Origin: Marinospirillum sp.
GTDB lineage: Bacteria > Pseudomonadota > Gammaproteobacteria > Pseudomonadales > Halomonadaceae
Length of the DNA stretch: 24,408 nt
Direction of reading: 5' to 3'
Assembly: GCF_014859565.1 (NCBI RefSeq)
Contig: NZ_JACUUA010000035.1
Span: forward strand, 1-24,408
Under the pieces are notes generated by a model, which saw only the letters and a program-made list of their open reading frames with translations, had not been told where the DNA came from and searched no databases. The translations under genes were made by a program, and so were the position numbers. Positions 23,301 to 24,408 of the stretch are shown piece after piece (the stretch's first letter is position 1; the number at the start of each line of letters is the position of its first letter).

Positions 23301-24351
23301 TCGCCTGTTCACTTCCGCACTGTCTCAGCAGATTGAAGATCCTGAGTATAAAAAAACCACCAGCCATATCGACAACTCATTAAAAGCAGCCGAAGAATTA
23401 CTCAGCACTCTGCTGGATATCTCCAAACTGGATGCCGGTGCCTTCCTGCCCAGACTGAGTGACTTCCCGCTCAGTGAGATACTGGAACCACTTAAGGCTG
23501 AGTTTAGTGTAATGGCTGCTGAACGGGATCTACAACTCAGACGGGTAAAAAGCAAAGCCTGGGTACGCAGTGATACTCAGATGTTACGCCGCATCCTGCA
23601 GAACTTTCTTTCCAATGCCTTGCGTTATACCGGCGAAGGACGCGTGCTGATTGGTTGTCGGCACCATGGAAATCAACTAAGTATAGAAGTTTGGGATACC
23701 GGGCCAGGCATTCCTGATAGTCGACTGAGTGAAATTTTTCAGGAGTTTCGCCGTCTGGATACACCGGACAAACGCAATGAAAAAGGCTTGGGTCTGGGAT
23801 TGTCGATTGCAGAACGTATGTCACGGGTGCTGGATCATCCTATACGGGTACGCAGCTGGCAGGGACAAGGCACGGTGTTTTCTGTCTCTGTACCAGTCGT
23901 TCCCCCACAACAGACCCATACCGGTTTTTTACCGGGTAAGCGCAATTTTAACAAACTGGATGACCTGCAAATTTTCTGTATTGATAACGAACCGCTGATT
24001 CTTGAAGGCATGCAGGCGATGTTAAAAGGCTGGAAGTGCAAGGTAGCTACAGCAGAAGGTCTGGATGCTGCCCTGCAGAAGATTTTGACCCTGCCTGAGT
24101 TACCAGAGATCTATCTGGCAGATTACCACCTGAACAATGGTCAAACCGGTGTGATGGCATTGCAGGCCATAGAAAAACAATTACAGGAAAAAGTTAGCGG
24201 CATTGTCATCACTGCAGATAGAACCGATGAGATTGCCAATGAGGTGAGTGATGCAGGGTTTATGCTGCTGCATAAACCCGTTAAACCTGCCGCCTTACGC
24301 GCCATGATCACTCGCTTAATGCAGACACGTAGACGCCAGCAAGCTGGCTGA
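20389..24351 (+). CDS. symporter-fused hybrid sensor histidine kinase (CrbS/MxtR-like)
   Basis: This 1320-residue membrane protein joins an SLC5-like symporter domain (about residues 1-520, some thirteen helices), a STAC-like linker (about 555-645), two PAS domains (about 655-775 and 778-895), a coiled coil, HisKA with phospho-acceptor H962 (ASHDLLQPL), HATPase with N1076, D1103 and GLGLGL near 1130, and a C-terminal receiver with D1199, E1201, phospho-acceptor D1245 and K1296. The layout matches CrbS/MxtR sensors, which control acetate scavenging (acs, actP-type genes) through a LuxR-type regulator. The start is the ATG at 20389 with GAGAG upstream; a TTG 15 bases earlier is less likely. It is divergent from the symporter operon it may control. 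Confidence 0.92.
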   Translation: MFAGWQLFLLSVTYLLLLFAIAWQGDRKARRNPQQKSRPWIYSLALTVYCTSWTFYGAVGQAAGGGWLYLSIFIGPILTYFFAWPLIRKMFRVSKAQNITSIADFIASRYGKWQLLAVIVTGFALVGTLPYIALQLKAVAIAYEVLTSFPGSNITSNPGLVPVLSDTAFHVALVLAVFAILFGTRHIDATEHHEGLLRAIAFESLIKLFAFLAVGMMVTWVYFNGFTDLLNKAEFFRPLESQLNTSAFTQGFVAQTLLAMVAIILLPRMFHVTVVENAHRDDARYARWFLPVYLTLFAVFVMPIAAAGLITFPDGRVESDTFVLTLPLAFDAGWLALLAYIGGFSAATSMAIMATVAVSIMISNEIVIPFLLKTRWTSSTSHQDFGRFVLRIRRLTMLAVMLLGYLTYRTIAEFNSLAATGFLAFAAIGQLAPVALGGIIWKQANRWGALAGLLTGGLLWFYTLLLPSLATAGVIGGGLLTNGLLGYDWLRPTALFGITSMDFFTQGVFWSLSGNLLAFVLVSRLTRQRVIDRIQASAFVDNLEIKPLKTSRLWKGSTNIGDLRLLAERFVGNPAVHRAFRDYAFKRNLPPLRDEDPASIELIQFTERLLAGVLGASSARIVMSSALQGKEIKISDVISIVDEASQVLEFNRSLLQSTIENLSQGISVIDQHLNLVIWNQRYLELFHFPDNFIRVGRPAVELFRYNAEQGEYGPGDPETHVQQLLDNIREGEPQRYVRYRKDGSVLEIHGNPMPGGGFVYSYQDITQQKEVEEALIQSENNIRIYTDNVPALIAYFDTDRRYLFTNRAYEEAMGIDRNQVIGQPVYKVLPPQEYEARNPSMRAALEGRRQTFELELPGRSHSVRYALVTYTPHIAESGEVLGFFALYQDITERRLVEIALQETNEHLEERVRERTLALSELNSALFKENQVRARAEEDMRVAKQQAEDANTSKTRFLAAASHDLLQPLNAARLFTSALSQQIEDPEYKKTTSHIDNSLKAAEELLSTLLDISKLDAGAFLPRLSDFPLSEILEPLKAEFSVMAAERDLQLRRVKSKAWVRSDTQMLRRILQNFLSNALRYTGEGRVLIGCRHHGNQLSIEVWDTGPGIPDSRLSEIFQEFRRLDTPDKRNEKGLGLGLSIAERMSRVLDHPIRVRSWQGQGTVFSVSVPVVPPQQTHTGFLPGKRNFNKLDDLQIFCIDNEPLILEGMQAMLKGWKCKVATAEGLDAALQKILTLPELPEIYLADYHLNNGQTGVMALQAIEKQLQEKVSGIVITADRTDEIANEVSDAGFMLLHKPVKPAALRAMITRLMQTRRRQQAG

Positions 24352-24384
24352 CCGACCAAACAACAAGGGTCAGCCAGAGGTTTT
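24345..24384 (+). terminator. probable terminator of the sensor kinase gene
   Basis: TGGCTGACC (24345-24353) and GGTCAGCCA (24368-24376) form a perfect 9-bp stem with a 14-nt loop, followed by GAGGTTTT. The 5' arm overlaps the kinase stop codon. The T-tract is short, so the efficiency is uncertain. Confidence 0.55.
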
Positions 24385-24408
24385 GCCAGAGACACTAACC
24401 AGAAACGC

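Overview
The window looks like the chromosome of a free-living, probably marine gammaproteobacterium, of the Oceanospirillales/Pseudomonadales kind. This is inferred from gene order and protein character, not from a marker gene: a cbb3 oxidase locus followed by hemN and an Anr-type FNR regulator, a Val-Asp-Asp tRNA cluster, and a VC_2705-type sodium:solute symporter beside a symporter-fused hybrid sensor kinase. Genes are densely packed and largely co-directional within blocks. I see no insertion sequence, prophage, integrase, CRISPR array or toxin-antitoxin pair.

Layout. 1-338 (minus strand): a tRNA operon, Val(UAC)-Asp(GUC)-Asp(GUC), with a strong sigma70-type promoter; the last tRNA is cut by the window edge. 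339-754: gene-free leader with an Anr/FNR box and tandem GAAA-loop hairpins upstream of ccoN. 755-4050: ccoNOQP, the structural genes of cytochrome cbb3 oxidase, closed by a strong terminator. 4207-9613: ccoGHIS, the assembly and copper-delivery genes, plus a TauE/SafE (DsbD_2-like) membrane protein, tightly or translationally coupled except for a 58-bp gap before ccoI. 9645-11951: hemN (anaerobic haem synthesis) and the oxygen sensor anr. Together these form a microaerobic respiration island: regulator, haem supply, copper supply, assembly factors and oxidase.

12018-14789: ttcA (tRNA 2-thiocytidine, minus strand) divergent from a DnaJ-related protein and a secreted polysaccharide deacetylase, ending in a terminator. 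14809-17270 (minus strand): a DEDDh exonuclease coupled behind a cNMP/CBS/DUF294 nucleotidyltransferase-like protein. 17385-17891 (minus strand): an unrecognised two-helix membrane protein, whose start is placed downstream of the symporter terminator.

17993-20011 (minus strand): a DUF4212 small subunit and a VC_2705-type symporter, divergent across a 377-bp intergenic region from a 1320-residue hybrid histidine kinase (20389-24351). The kinase has a symporter-like membrane domain, a STAC-like linker, two PAS domains, HisKA, HATPase and REC, which is the architecture of CrbS/MxtR sensors that control acetate use. A LuxR-type partner regulator may lie just past the right edge.

Most of the window is conserved core gene content. 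The least explained elements are the structured ccoN leader, the leader-trailer stem around the middle tRNA-Asp, the EF-hand-like loop in the symporter, the unrecognised membrane protein, and repeats in the symporter/kinase intergenic region. I did not find a clear previously undescribed multi-gene system.
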